Positions 1 to 9,400 of a stretch of DNA of 64,000 nt are shown piece by piece (positions within the stretch are counted from its first letter, which is position 1; each line of letters begins with the position of its first letter). Where the stretch lies: positions 62,001 through 126,000 of the forward strand of contig JAFSTN010000025.1 in assembly GCA_017450485.1 (NCBI GenBank), given 5' to 3'. The notes under the pieces are model-generated. The model did no database searches. It saw only the letters and a program-made list of their open reading frames with translations, and was not told where the DNA came from. A program made the translations under genes and the position numbers. This stretch comes from Lachnospiraceae bacterium (lineage in GTDB: Bacteria; Bacillota; Clostridia; Lachnospirales; Lachnospiraceae).

Positions 1-248
1 ACAGCCCTTTTGATCCGGAGTCGGGTGAACTCATTCTGGGTGATATAGTGATCAATGCGGACCGGGTCTATAGTCAGGCCGAAGAATACGGTCACTCCAT
101 ACTTCGCGAATTTGCTTTTTTGTGTGCTCACAGCCTGTATCATCTGTGTGGTTACGATCATGAAACCGGGGATGAGTCACATATCATGGAACAGAAGCAG
201 GAGGAGACTCTTGCGTCATTGAACATCACGAGAGATACGCATGTATAA
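1..248 (+). CDS. ybeY: Endoribonuclease YbeY, C-terminal part (5' end outside window)
   Basis: This is the end of YbeY, the metal-dependent endoribonuclease used in 16S rRNA 3'-end maturation and ribosome quality control. The reading frame is open from base 3 and enters from the left edge, so the start is missing. The family's zinc-binding signature is visible as HSLYHLCGYDH, with three histidines in the H-x3-H-x5-H arrangement. The segment before it (SPFDPESGELILGDI) matches the usual strand preceding the catalytic helix. The stop codon overlaps the start of the next gene by 8 bases, which suggests coupled translation. An internal GTG at 48 is not a real start, because the homologous frame continues upstream of it. 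Confidence 0.93.
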   Translation, partial: SPFDPESGELILGDIVINADRVYSQAEEYGHSILREFAFLCAHSLYHLCGYDHETGDESHIMEQKQEETLASLNITRDTHV

Positions 249-1848
249 CAGAGACAGATTGATCATAATCCTTATATCGATATTCCTGTTCCGTATACCG
301 ATATCACATATCATAGGTGATAACGGATGCGGTTATCTGTCCGGACCTCTCGAGTTCTTCTGGTGTCTGTCGCTGTTGTTCGGCGCGGGACTTACGATCA
401 CTCTGCGCGGTATGATGCATGATCGTGTAAGACGCGGACAGCTCTCAAATGCCGCGCAGGTATTTTCATTTGCCAAGAGATATACGTTCATAGCATCTAT
501 CCTCATATTTGTCATTTCCATGGTTTCCTTTAATCTGATCGGAACCAGACTGATGCATGATCCCGGCAGCCGTATAGGTTTTCTTTTTGTGGGTCCGGCA
601 GTGATGCTGGCGCTGTTCATTGATCTGAATATAGGTTATCTGAACGGTACCGACAACATGAATGCGGCTCTGATGGGAGAGATCATCTATGCGCTCAGCA
701 TGGGCTTGTGTATGATAGTCGGGAGTCTGGTCGGAGTTCGTATAGGAACCAATATATCCGCATTACTCAAAAATGATGAAGTGACGGCTATGTACGGAGC
801 CATGGGAACAATGGCGGGACTGTGCGTCGGTGAACTCATATCTTTGATCATACTGATGGGTATGACTCTGGTATATCAGCGATCCTTCAAGTACATGATC
901 AGGACAGAATCCGGTAAGCGTACCGAGCATATGTCGGATGTTTCGGGCAGGTTTGTTCTGGGTACACTTTCGGACGGACTGCAGGAGCTCATCATGCATC
1001 TGCCTGTATTGATACCTATTATCGTATTCCGTATTTCGAGCGCCCGGACGGAAGGGACGGACCCGGCATTGACCGGAGCAACCGTCGGAGCATTTTACAG
1101 CAAATATATTGTAATAACCGGTATTATAGCCATACTTGGTGTGGTTTCGGTACAGAGCGCGCTGAAGGGAATAGCGGCCGCAGTGAATGATTCCGATACC
1201 CAGCTTGCTTCGGACCGTATTACCAGACTGTTTTCAAAGGTCACATATTTTGAGATACCTGCTGTAATCTTCACGACCATGCTGGCGCCCGTTATAATAC
1301 CGACATTGTTCACAGGCAGGCTTACTTCCGCTGTACAGTTGCTGAATATCGGCACTTCACTTGCTTTCATATATGCCGTGACATATTGTTTTATGTCGGT
1401 GCTCATTAAGCTTGGATATAACCGGGAGATGCTGGTGATCAGTTCAGGCGCTCTTATTATCGGTACCGTGATCGGAGTGCTTCTGATGAACAGATATGAG
1501 ACTCCTTTCCTGGGCCTTGTTCTGGGCATGATGATATGTTATATTTTGACACTTATTGTATGTGTCATTATTCTGTTACGTAATTTCAGGATCAAATTCA
1601 GACTGCTACAGACATTTATCATTCCATTGGTCGTATCAGGTATAATCGGTGTGTTACTCAAGCTTCTCAGCGGAGCTCTGTTTGATGTTACAGGTGGAGT
1701 GCTGACCTTGATCATATGTATCATACCTGCCTGGTTTATCTATAATCTGGCATGTATGTTCCTGCATGTAGTATCCGCCGGAGCATTAAGCAAGAAATTC
1801 CTGGGTCCCATGCTTGTTCGATTAGGGCAGAATCTGGGAGTCTATTGA
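241..1848 (+). CDS. Polytopic membrane protein, MATE/MurJ-like flippase superfamily
   Basis: A 535-residue, very hydrophobic protein with about 12 to 14 predicted membrane segments spread over its whole length. The size and the pattern of paired helices joined by short basic loops resemble the MOP superfamily (MATE exporters, polysaccharide and lipid II flippases). Short stretches such as YLNGTDNMNAALMGEII and the C-terminal helix-rich half fit that fold. Substrate cannot be told from sequence; no polysaccharide genes lie beside it. It starts inside the end of ybeY (8-base overlap) and its TGA overlaps the ATG of the next gene by one base, so it is part of a tightly packed operon. Family assignment is by general resemblance, not by a diagnostic motif. 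Confidence 0.7.
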   Translation: MYNRDRLIIILISIFLFRIPISHIIGDNGCGYLSGPLEFFWCLSLLFGAGLTITLRGMMHDRVRRGQLSNAAQVFSFAKRYTFIASILIFVISMVSFNLIGTRLMHDPGSRIGFLFVGPAVMLALFIDLNIGYLNGTDNMNAALMGEIIYALSMGLCMIVGSLVGVRIGTNISALLKNDEVTAMYGAMGTMAGLCVGELISLIILMGMTLVYQRSFKYMIRTESGKRTEHMSDVSGRFVLGTLSDGLQELIMHLPVLIPIIVFRISSARTEGTDPALTGATVGAFYSKYIVITGIIAILGVVSVQSALKGIAAAVNDSDTQLASDRITRLFSKVTYFEIPAVIFTTMLAPVIIPTLFTGRLTSAVQLLNIGTSLAFIYAVTYCFMSVLIKLGYNREMLVISSGALIIGTVIGVLLMNRYETPFLGLVLGMMICYILTLIVCVIILLRNFRIKFRLLQTFIIPLVVSGIIGVLLKLLSGALFDVTGGVLTLIICIIPAWFIYNLACMFLHVVSAGALSKKFLGPMLVRLGQNLGVY

Positions 1849-3077
1849 TGACTGTTTCCCATGCAAAATATGATATAGCCGTTATAGGAGCGGGTGCGAG
1901 CGGAATGCTTGCTGCCGTTGTTTCGTCACGTGCAGGAGCGAGAGTGTGTCTGATCGAAGCCAATCCGCGTGTGGGCCGCAAAATCCTTGAAACCGGTAAC
2001 GGCAGGTGTAATCTGAGTCACACGCCGATTGACGGATCCGAGTACAGAGGCAGCGGAGTCGGCAGGATCACCGCATTCCTTGATCGTTTCGGAACCGATG
2101 AGACGTTGAGATATTTCAGAGGTCTCGGTCTGCTGACCAGAGAGCGTGACGGCTATATATATCCGTATTCCGAGACTGCATCATCGGTTCTTGATGTTTT
2201 GCGATATGCGGTGGAGGATGCCGGTATAGAGATGTATACCGATAGACGCATAGACAGGATCGAGCCTGCGAACGGAGGCTTTGATATCGGCGGTATCCAT
2301 GCCGATAAGGTGATCATTTCCACAGGCGGAGCAGCGGATCCTGCGTCCGGTTCGGACGGAAGCGGTTATAAGCTGGCGCGTGATCTGGGACTTAAGATCG
2401 TCCGGCCTCTACCGGCCCTGGTCAAGGTCCGTACACGCGATCAAAAGGATATGTCCGTTACGGCAGGAGTCAGAGCAAAAGGCACCGTATCTGTTATGAC
2501 CACTGATTGCATAGCATCCGACAGGGGAGAGATCCAGTTCACCAGAGATGGTCTGTCCGGTATTCCCGTTTTTAATGTGAGCAGATATATATCCTATGCC
2601 ATATCGGAAGGACGGGATGTAAAGCTTTCTCTGGATCTGATACCGGATATGAGTATAACCGATATTGAGAGCTATGTTACGGGACTGACAGAGGCCGGAA
2701 GTGACCATCGTCGCAGTATAGAAGAAACTCTGGCCGGTGTTTTGCATAAAAAGATCAACGCTTATATATGTAAGCGGATCGGGATCGGCATAAGCAGTCC
2801 CGCCGGAGATATGACACGGAAACAGATATCACTGTACGCCCGAATGATCAAAGCCCTGGAATATGACATTGAATCCGTTTATGGTTTCGAGCAGGCACAG
2901 GTGACTGCCGGAGGAGTAGATTTTGATGAAGTGGATGACGATCTGCAGAGTATCAAAGTCCCGGGATTGTATCTGACCGGTGAGATAATGGATATAGACG
3001 GCCCATGCGGGGGATACAACCTTCAGTGGGCCTGGACAAGCGGTTATATAGCCGGAAGCGCGGCAGGGCGCAGATGA
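1848..3077 (+). CDS. HI0933/BaiN-type FAD-dependent oxidoreductase
   Basis: A 409-residue flavoprotein. The dinucleotide-binding motif IGAGASGM near residue 14 binds FAD. The family marker NGRCNLS follows, and the C-terminus carries TGEIMDIDGPCGGYNLQWAW, typical of the HI0933/YhiN/BaiN group. BaiN of Clostridium scindens has been linked to bile acid metabolism, but most members have no proven substrate, so I give no gene symbol. I chose the ATG at 1848, which overlaps the previous stop (TGATG), rather than the in-frame GTG at 1752 inside the previous gene: the FAD motif then starts about 13 residues from the N-terminus as usual. Another flavoprotein follows 12 bases downstream. Confidence 0.88.
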   Translation: MTVSHAKYDIAVIGAGASGMLAAVVSSRAGARVCLIEANPRVGRKILETGNGRCNLSHTPIDGSEYRGSGVGRITAFLDRFGTDETLRYFRGLGLLTRERDGYIYPYSETASSVLDVLRYAVEDAGIEMYTDRRIDRIEPANGGFDIGGIHADKVIISTGGAADPASGSDGSGYKLARDLGLKIVRPLPALVKVRTRDQKDMSVTAGVRAKGTVSVMTTDCIASDRGEIQFTRDGLSGIPVFNVSRYISYAISEGRDVKLSLDLIPDMSITDIESYVTGLTEAGSDHRRSIEETLAGVLHKKINAYICKRIGIGISSPAGDMTRKQISLYARMIKALEYDIESVYGFEQAQVTAGGVDFDEVDDDLQSIKVPGLYLTGEIMDIDGPCGGYNLQWAWTSGYIAGSAAGRR

Positions 3078-3089
3078 GATTGCATCGGT

Positions 3090-4757
3090 ATGACCACACG
3101 ACTGTCTGTTAATAATCTCAAGTTTCATATAGAGCGGGAACCCGATGAATCATATATGGCATCTGCCATAGCAAAGCAGTTGCATGTGCCGGTATCCGAT
3201 ATTTCGGATATAGAGATACGTAAGCGCTCGATAGATGCCAGACATAAAGACGATATCAGGTATGTTTATTCCGTGGATTGTGATATCAGGGAAGCAGAAC
3301 GTGTCCTGAAGCGTCCGGGGCTCCGTAACGTTGCGGTCAGCAATCCTTTGATGTATTCGCTTCCCGATAACGATCATATACCGACATATGCCGGACGTCC
3401 TGTGGTCATAGGAGCCGGTCCGGCCGGACTTTTCTGCGCGTATATTATGATTGAGGCAGGATTACGCCCCATCATCATCGAGCGTGGCCCGGATGTAGAC
3501 AGGCGCAGAGCGGATGTGGATGAATTCTGGAAAAGCGGTATTCTTGATCCCGAATCGAATGTTCAGTTCGGAGAGGGAGGTGCAGGCGCTTTTTCGGACG
3601 GTAAGCTGAATACGCTTGTAAACGATAAAGCCGGAAGATGCAGGTTTGTGCTGGAAACCTTTGTGATGTTCGGTGCACCGGTAAACATCCTCTATGACTC
3701 CAAACCTCATGTGGGTACGGATATACTTATCGACGTTATCCGTAATATGCGTGAATATATGAGCCTGCATGGTGCGGAGTTCAGATTTTGCAGTAAAGTT
3801 ACGGATATCGTAACCCATACCGGTGCGGATATGCATATCACAGGTGTAACGGTCGAGAATCCTGACGGCAGTTATCAGATCGGTTCCGACAGGGTCATAC
3901 TGGCGATAGGACACAGTGCCAGAGATACATTCAAACTGTTATATGACAGCGGTGTGGCGGTTTCGGCGAAGCCTTTTGCCGTGGGTTTGAGAGTAGAGCA
4001 TCCGCGCAGGTTCATAGATATATCGCAATACGGTGAACGCGGTGCAGACTTATTGCCGGCTGCGCCTTATAAGCTGACATCACGTACGGGATCGGGGCGC
4101 GGAGTATACAGCTTCTGTATGTGCCCGGGAGGATATGTGGTGAATGCCTCGTCAGAGCCGGGAATGCTGGCTGTCAATGGAATGAGCTACAGCGGCAGAA
4201 ACGGTGACAACTCCAATTCGGCTGTCATTGTAACCGTTACCCCGGATGATTATCCGTCCGATCATCCTCTTGCGGGTGTCGAGTTCCAGCGTGATCTGGA
4301 ACGTAAAGCCTATGAAGCGGGACAGGGGGCGATACCGGTGCAGAGACTGGGAGATTTTGCTTATTTATGTGGTGAGGAACGGTTCGGAGAAATATCCGGC
4401 GGGACAGCGACAGAACTTATACGCGATCCGGGGCATGACTTCGGACCTGCATGCAAAGGGAAATACCTGGAGAGTGATCTCACCCCGATACTTCCAATGG
4501 AACTGAACCGTTGTATAATAGAAGGGATGATGAATTTCAACAAAAGCATACCGGGATTTGCTCATCCGGACATATATCTGTCCGGGGTAGAGAGCAGGAC
4601 ATCATCACCCGTGCGTATAGAGCGGGACGAAAGCGGTCAGAGTGTTTCGGTCCGCGGACTGTATCCCTGCGGAGAGGGCGCGGGATATGCCGGAGGCATC
4701 ACATCGGCGGCCATGGACGGTATTTATATAGCAGAACAGGTTATCAGCAGTCTATGA
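3090..4757 (+). CDS. COG2509-type FAD-dependent protein
   Basis: A 555-residue flavoprotein of the group annotated as uncharacterised FAD-dependent dehydrogenase (COG2509). An N-terminal domain of about 100 residues precedes the FAD motif VVIGAGPAGLFCAY; further family marks are FGEGGAGAFSDGKL and, near the C-terminus, PCGEGAGYAGGITSAAMDG, which closes the FAD site. Length agrees with the family (about 520 to 560). The reaction is unknown. The gene lies directly behind the HI0933-type flavoprotein and is probably cotranscribed. The ribosome binding site before the ATG is weak. A G-run/C-run hairpin without a clear T-run follows the stop codon. Confidence 0.88.
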   Translation: MTTRLSVNNLKFHIEREPDESYMASAIAKQLHVPVSDISDIEIRKRSIDARHKDDIRYVYSVDCDIREAERVLKRPGLRNVAVSNPLMYSLPDNDHIPTYAGRPVVIGAGPAGLFCAYIMIEAGLRPIIIERGPDVDRRRADVDEFWKSGILDPESNVQFGEGGAGAFSDGKLNTLVNDKAGRCRFVLETFVMFGAPVNILYDSKPHVGTDILIDVIRNMREYMSLHGAEFRFCSKVTDIVTHTGADMHITGVTVENPDGSYQIGSDRVILAIGHSARDTFKLLYDSGVAVSAKPFAVGLRVEHPRRFIDISQYGERGADLLPAAPYKLTSRTGSGRGVYSFCMCPGGYVVNASSEPGMLAVNGMSYSGRNGDNSNSAVIVTVTPDDYPSDHPLAGVEFQRDLERKAYEAGQGAIPVQRLGDFAYLCGEERFGEISGGTATELIRDPGHDFGPACKGKYLESDLTPILPMELNRCIIEGMMNFNKSIPGFAHPDIYLSGVESRTSSPVRIERDESGQSVSVRGLYPCGEGAGYAGGITSAAMDGIYIAEQVISSL

Positions 4758-4758
4758 T

Positions 4759-4780
4759 GGGGGGTGAATTATCTTCCCCC
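4759..4780 (+). other. Short G/C-run hairpin between the flavoprotein gene and the leader-peptide gene
   Basis: A run of six G (4759-4764) followed by GAA can pair with TTC and five C (4773-4780) around a short loop with one bulged T. No T-run follows, so it is not a good terminator. It could be a processing or stability element separating the expression of the small peptide gene from the upstream flavoproteins. Inference only. Confidence 0.35.
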
Positions 4781-4800
4781 TCAAACAGAGAGGAGACAAC

Positions 4801-4989
4801 ATGAGCGATATGGAGAAGAACAGCATCAAAGATGAAGAACTGGAGCAGATTAACGGAGGCACTTCCTTAAACAACGGTGTTCCGACCAAAAATGCCTGGT
4901 GTCCGAAGTGTCATACAAACAGGAAATTCTATATTTACTCCGGCGGACAGGGTGTTTGCTCTGAATGCAGCGAGAAGATCACACTGTGA
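4801..4989 (+). CDS. Small double-glycine-leader peptide with a zinc-ribbon-like core
   Basis: A 62-residue peptide with a good ribosome binding site (GAGGAG, 7 bases before the ATG). Residues 1-20 look like a bacteriocin-type double-glycine leader: an acidic, amphipathic stretch ending in DEELEQINGG, which C39-type peptidase/ABC exporters normally cleave after the GG. The predicted 42-residue core is not a typical hydrophobic bacteriocin. It has two CxxC knuckles (C34/C37 and C53/C56) separated by 15 residues, as in a zinc ribbon, with aromatic and basic residues between them. No peptidase-exporter, modification enzyme or immunity gene lies nearby. It may be an exported peptide, a RiPP precursor or a small metal-binding protein; the leader reading rests on one motif. 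Confidence 0.75.
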   Translation: MSDMEKNSIKDEELEQINGGTSLNNGVPTKNAWCPKCHTNRKFYIYSGGQGVCSECSEKITL

Positions 4990-5020
4990 TCTCATATATC
5001 ATCAGAACTAAGAGGAAGAA

Positions 5021-5869
5021 ATGAGTTACAGAGATCAGTTAAAAGATAAACAGCGAATAGTGATCAAGATAGGATCATCGTCTCTTCAGCATCCGGAAAC
5101 ACACGGCCTGGATTATACCAAGATCGATGTGCTGGTCAGAGAGATATGCGATCTGAAGAACCGCGGTAAGGATGTCATACTGGTTAGCTCCGGAGCCATA
5201 GCGGTTGGGCGAAGGGCTGTTCATCTGGATGCCTCCAGGATGAACGAACTGCCGATGAAACAGGCATGCGCAGCTATCGGACAGACCAGGCTCATGATGG
5301 TATATCAGAAGATATTTGCAGAGTATAACCATATGGCTGCTCAGGTTCTGATGACCAAGAATACGATCGTCGATAATCTGAACCGTTTTAACGCACGTAA
5401 TACATTCATGGAGCTCTTTGAACTGGGGGCGGTCCCTATCGTTAATGAGAATGATACTGTCGCCACCTATGAGATAGAGCTCGGAGATAACGATACGCTG
5501 TCTGCGGTCGTCGGGGCTCTTGTTGATGCGGACCTGCTTATCCTTTTGTCCGATATTGACGGACTGTATTCCGATGACCCCCGATCCAATCCCGATGCCA
5601 GATTCATCTCGGAGGTGGATGATCTGAGCACGGTCATGGATATGGGCAAAGGTTCAACCGGTTCCGATGTGGGTACCGGCGGCATGAACACGAAACTCCA
5701 GGCGGCTCAGATAGCAACCGTATCGGGTATGGATATGGTCATAGCGAATTCCGCCGACATCAAGGTCATCCACCGTATCGTGGACGGAGCCGACATCGGA
5801 ACCATATTCAAGAGTAAGCCTGACCCCGCTTTCGATCTGCCGCTTTATGTTCAGCAGATGCATAAATGA
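5021..5869 (+). CDS. proB: Glutamate 5-kinase (short form, no PUA domain)
   Basis: Catalyses ATP-dependent phosphorylation of L-glutamate to glutamyl 5-phosphate, the first step of proline synthesis. The amino-acid kinase fold is marked by IKIGSSSL near the N-terminus, VSSGAIAVGRR, VNENDTVAT and GTGGMNTKLQAA. At 282 residues it contains only the kinase domain; the C-terminal PUA domain of the Escherichia coli-type enzyme is absent, as in many clostridia. A purine-rich ribosome binding site (AGAGGAAGAA) precedes the ATG. The stop overlaps the next start by 4 bases. Unusually, its pathway partner proA lies about 5.7 kb downstream, beyond a cyclo-ligase and a two-component pair. Confidence 0.95.
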   Translation: MSYRDQLKDKQRIVIKIGSSSLQHPETHGLDYTKIDVLVREICDLKNRGKDVILVSSGAIAVGRRAVHLDASRMNELPMKQACAAIGQTRLMMVYQKIFAEYNHMAAQVLMTKNTIVDNLNRFNARNTFMELFELGAVPIVNENDTVATYEIELGDNDTLSAVVGALVDADLLILLSDIDGLYSDDPRSNPDARFISEVDDLSTVMDMGKGSTGSDVGTGGMNTKLQAAQIATVSGMDMVIANSADIKVIHRIVDGADIGTIFKSKPDPAFDLPLYVQQMHK

Positions 5870-6420
5870 CAAAAGGTGAACTGCGAAAACAGATACTGAA
5901 GCTCAGGGACGATCTGCCTTCGTATGATCGTGAAGCGGAGGACGCATCGATACGGACGGCGGTCAAGTCCGTGATCAGGGAAAAATCCGCCGATACCGTG
6001 CTGATATATGTATCATTCCGGTCGGAGGTCGATACATACGGCATTATCGAAGATTGTATAAAAAGCGGGATACGCGTAGCTGTTCCGAGAGTAGAGCGAT
6101 CGGATATTTTTTTTTATTATATTGATTCTCAAACCGATCTTGTCAGCGGATATATGGGGATACTTGAGCCGGCGGAAGGCTGTGTTCCATGTTCCGTTGA
6201 ACCGTACAGATCACTTATCATAGCTCCCGGCAGTGTGTTCGACCGGTATCATAACCGTATCGGATACGGCGGGGGCTACTATGACAGATTCATCAGTCGT
6301 AACCCCGATATATACAGTATAGGACTGGCATATTCATGTCAGATAGTTGACAGTATCCCGGAGGATGAGTGGGATCAGCCACTCGATATGGTAATTACAG
6401 GTGAAGCGATCTATCAATAA
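5866..6420 (+). CDS. 5-formyltetrahydrofolate cyclo-ligase family protein
   Basis: A 184-residue member of the 5-FTHF cyclo-ligase family (5,10-methenyl-THF synthetase), which converts 5-formyl-THF to 5,10-methenyl-THF using ATP. The signature YGGGYYDRF near residue 140 forms the phosphate-binding loop; the N-terminal KGELRKQIL start and the length are normal for the family. It overlaps proB by 4 bases (ATGA), and the following sensor kinase starts 20 bases before its stop codon. It is therefore locked translationally into the proB cluster, although folate salvage has no direct link to proline synthesis. Also called YgfA or MTHFS. Confidence 0.92.
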   Translation: MTKGELRKQILKLRDDLPSYDREAEDASIRTAVKSVIREKSADTVLIYVSFRSEVDTYGIIEDCIKSGIRVAVPRVERSDIFFYYIDSQTDLVSGYMGILEPAEGCVPCSVEPYRSLIIAPGSVFDRYHNRIGYGGGYYDRFISRNPDIYSIGLAYSCQIVDSIPEDEWDQPLDMVITGEAIYQ

Positions 6421-9400
6421 TCATAATCTGATATTGGTCATGGCAATATGCCTGATGACAGCGGTCTGCCTGATGCTGGCGGTCTGCGGAGCAGCTTGTT
6501 TTTCGCTTACAGCATCCGCCTCCGTGCGTGATGTGTCCGATCAGCAGCCTGAAGCCGACGGAGGAGTGAAGATAGGCGGCGGATATGCCGTTACGGGTCA
6601 GCTCCCCGATGTGGGTTATACCGCGCAGATATATGATGCGAACAATGGCCTGCCTACTTCCGATGCAAATTATATCCTGGGTTCGACTGACGGCTATATA
6701 TGGATAGGTGGATACAGCGGTATCATCCGGTATGACGGGAGCACCTTTGAAAGAATGGATGCATCTTCGGGACTGACCAGCGGTCGTGCGATATTTGAGG
6801 ACAGTAAGCACCGTATATGGGTTGGGACGAATGATAACGGCGTGGTCATGCTGGACGGCTCTGAGAGCATTCATTATACATACAAGGAAGGCCTGCCATC
6901 ATCATCGATTAGAGCTTTTGTCGAGGACGGTTCGGGAAAAATATATATAGGGACTACCTCCGGAATAGCTTACGTCGACAGTGATCTCAGGCTTGGACAG
7001 CTCAATGACGATCGTCTGGGCGATGAGATCATCCTTCGCCTGACATCAGGTCCGTCGGGTGATGTATACGGCAGTACCAAGGACGGAGATGTATTCCTGA
7101 TCAGAGACGGTAAAGTGGATCAGTTCTATAAGAGCCGTGATCTGGGTCTGGAAACGATAACTACCATATATGCCGATCCCGATAAGGACGGCCTGATCTA
7201 TTACGGGACCGGAACAGATCATATATACTACGGCGGATTCGGTGATCCGGCCGCGAGACTGAACAGGATATCGATCAGCCCCGCTTCGGATGTTTACTGG
7301 ATCACATCGGCATGCGGCCGGATATGGATAACAACCGAGAATATAGCCGGATATCTCGATGAGCACAATGGTTTTCATGAACTCGAGAATGTACCGATCA
7401 ATAACTCCATCGACATGATGACGAGTGACTATCAGGGTAATCTGTGGTTCGCTTCATCACGTCAGGGTGTGATGAAAGTGGTTTCCAACAATTTCCGGAA
7501 TATAACCGATACGGCAGGCCTGGGGGCCGATACAGTCAACGCGGTGTATCTTCATAACGGCCTGATCTATATCGGTACCGATGGCGGACTGCGAGTCCTG
7601 GATGAGGATTACCATCCGGTCGAAACCGAACTGGCCGGATATCTCGGAGACACCAGGATCCGGTGCATAAGTTCCGATGATAACGATAATCTGTGGGTTT
7701 CTACGTTCACAAACGGAATGGGACTGGTGTGCCAGTCAGCAAGCGGACGGATAACCAAATACACAGAACGCGACGGACTGATCAATGAACAGATCAGATG
7801 CACGATCACGACCGGAGACGGATCCGTTCTGGCCGGAACCAACGGAGGTCTTTCCGTAATAAAAGACGGTAAAGTCATCAGGAGTATCGGCGAACGTGAC
7901 GGCATCGGCAATACAGTATTCCTGACAGTGTCCGAAGGTGAGAACGGGGATCTGTATGTGGGAACAGACGGTGACGGGATATACAGGATCAGTCCTTCCG
8001 GGATCAAAAGGATCGGACGTGATGACGGCCTTACAAGTGATGTCATACTTCGGATAAAAAAGGATGATGCCAGAGGTGTTTACTGGATCATTACATCCAA
8101 CTCGATCGAGTATATGACCGAAGACGGACGGATAGTGAACGTCGATTCTTTCCCATACAACAATAACTTCGATATCTATGCCGACGATAAGGATAATATG
8201 TGGATACTGTCATCATATGGGGTATTTTCCGTGAGAGCACAGGCCATGCTTGATAATGACATTACGGATTACCGGCTGTATACGGTCGCGAACGGCCTGA
8301 CCAGTACCCCCACATCGAATGCCTACAGTGCATTGGATGATGAAGGAAATCTGTATATAGCAGGCAGAACCGGCGTGAGCAAGGTGAATATCAATCATTA
8401 CTTCGAGGAAGCCGCCAGAATCAAAGCGGATATACGTTCGGTCTACTGTGACGATACCGAGATCCACTCCGATGAAAACGGCAGATATGTGATACCTGCC
8501 GAGACGCATCGTATCCAGATCACACCGGCCGTCATGGATTACACCATGACCAATCCACTGACACGTGTATATCTGGAGGGCAGCGATGATTCCGGTATCA
8601 CTACGGAGCAGAACAGACTGACCGCACTCGAATATACAGGACTGCAATACGGTAATTACAAACTGCATATCCAGATCCTGGACCAGAGTACGGGCTCGGT
8701 TATACAGGATGAGATATTCGAGATCGAGAAGGTTCCGCATTTTACTGAGCTGCTGTTTGTACGTATATTGCTTCTGATTCTGCTGGCCGGAGTGACCGGT
8801 CTGATCGTATGGCGGATCATGGCAGGAACTATCATACGCAGACAGTATGAGGAGATCCGTCAGGCACGGGATGAAGCGGAGCGTGCCAATATGGCCAAAT
8901 CAAGATTCCTCGCAAATATGTCCCATGAGATACGTACGCCCATCAACACGATAATGGGTATGGATGAGATGATCCTGCGAGAGGATATGTCGGGCGACCA
9001 TAAGAGTTACTGCATGTCCGTGATCAACTATGCATTGGATATACGTAATGCATCGGAATCGCTGCTCGGCCTGGTAAACGATCTTCTGGATATGTCAAAG
9101 ATAGAATCGGGCAAGATGAATCTGGTTGAGCAGGAGTATGATACGGCCGGATTGTTCAGATCGATTGTTTCCATGATCAGAGTCAGGAGCCATGAGAAAG
9201 ATCTAAGCTTTGAAGTGGACATAGATAAAGAACTGCCGGTGAAGCTCTACGGTGATTCGGGCAAGATCAAACAGATAGTATTGAATCTTCTGACGAATGC
9301 AGTGAAATACACTCACCACGGAGGATTCAGCCTGCGCGTATCCGTTACGGATAAGACCGATGATAAATGCAGTCTGCGGATATCGGTAAAAGACACCGGT

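Noticed and set aside
1752..1847. Extended N-terminus for the HI0933-type flavoprotein (GTG start at 1752)
   Set aside because: It lies wholly inside the flippase gene; the ATG at 1848 gives the expected N-terminus immediately before the FAD motif.
4801..4989. Peptide at 4801 as a standard class II bacteriocin
   Set aside because: The core lacks the hydrophobic, glycine-rich or YGNG-type sequence and has two CxxC pairs instead; no immunity gene follows.
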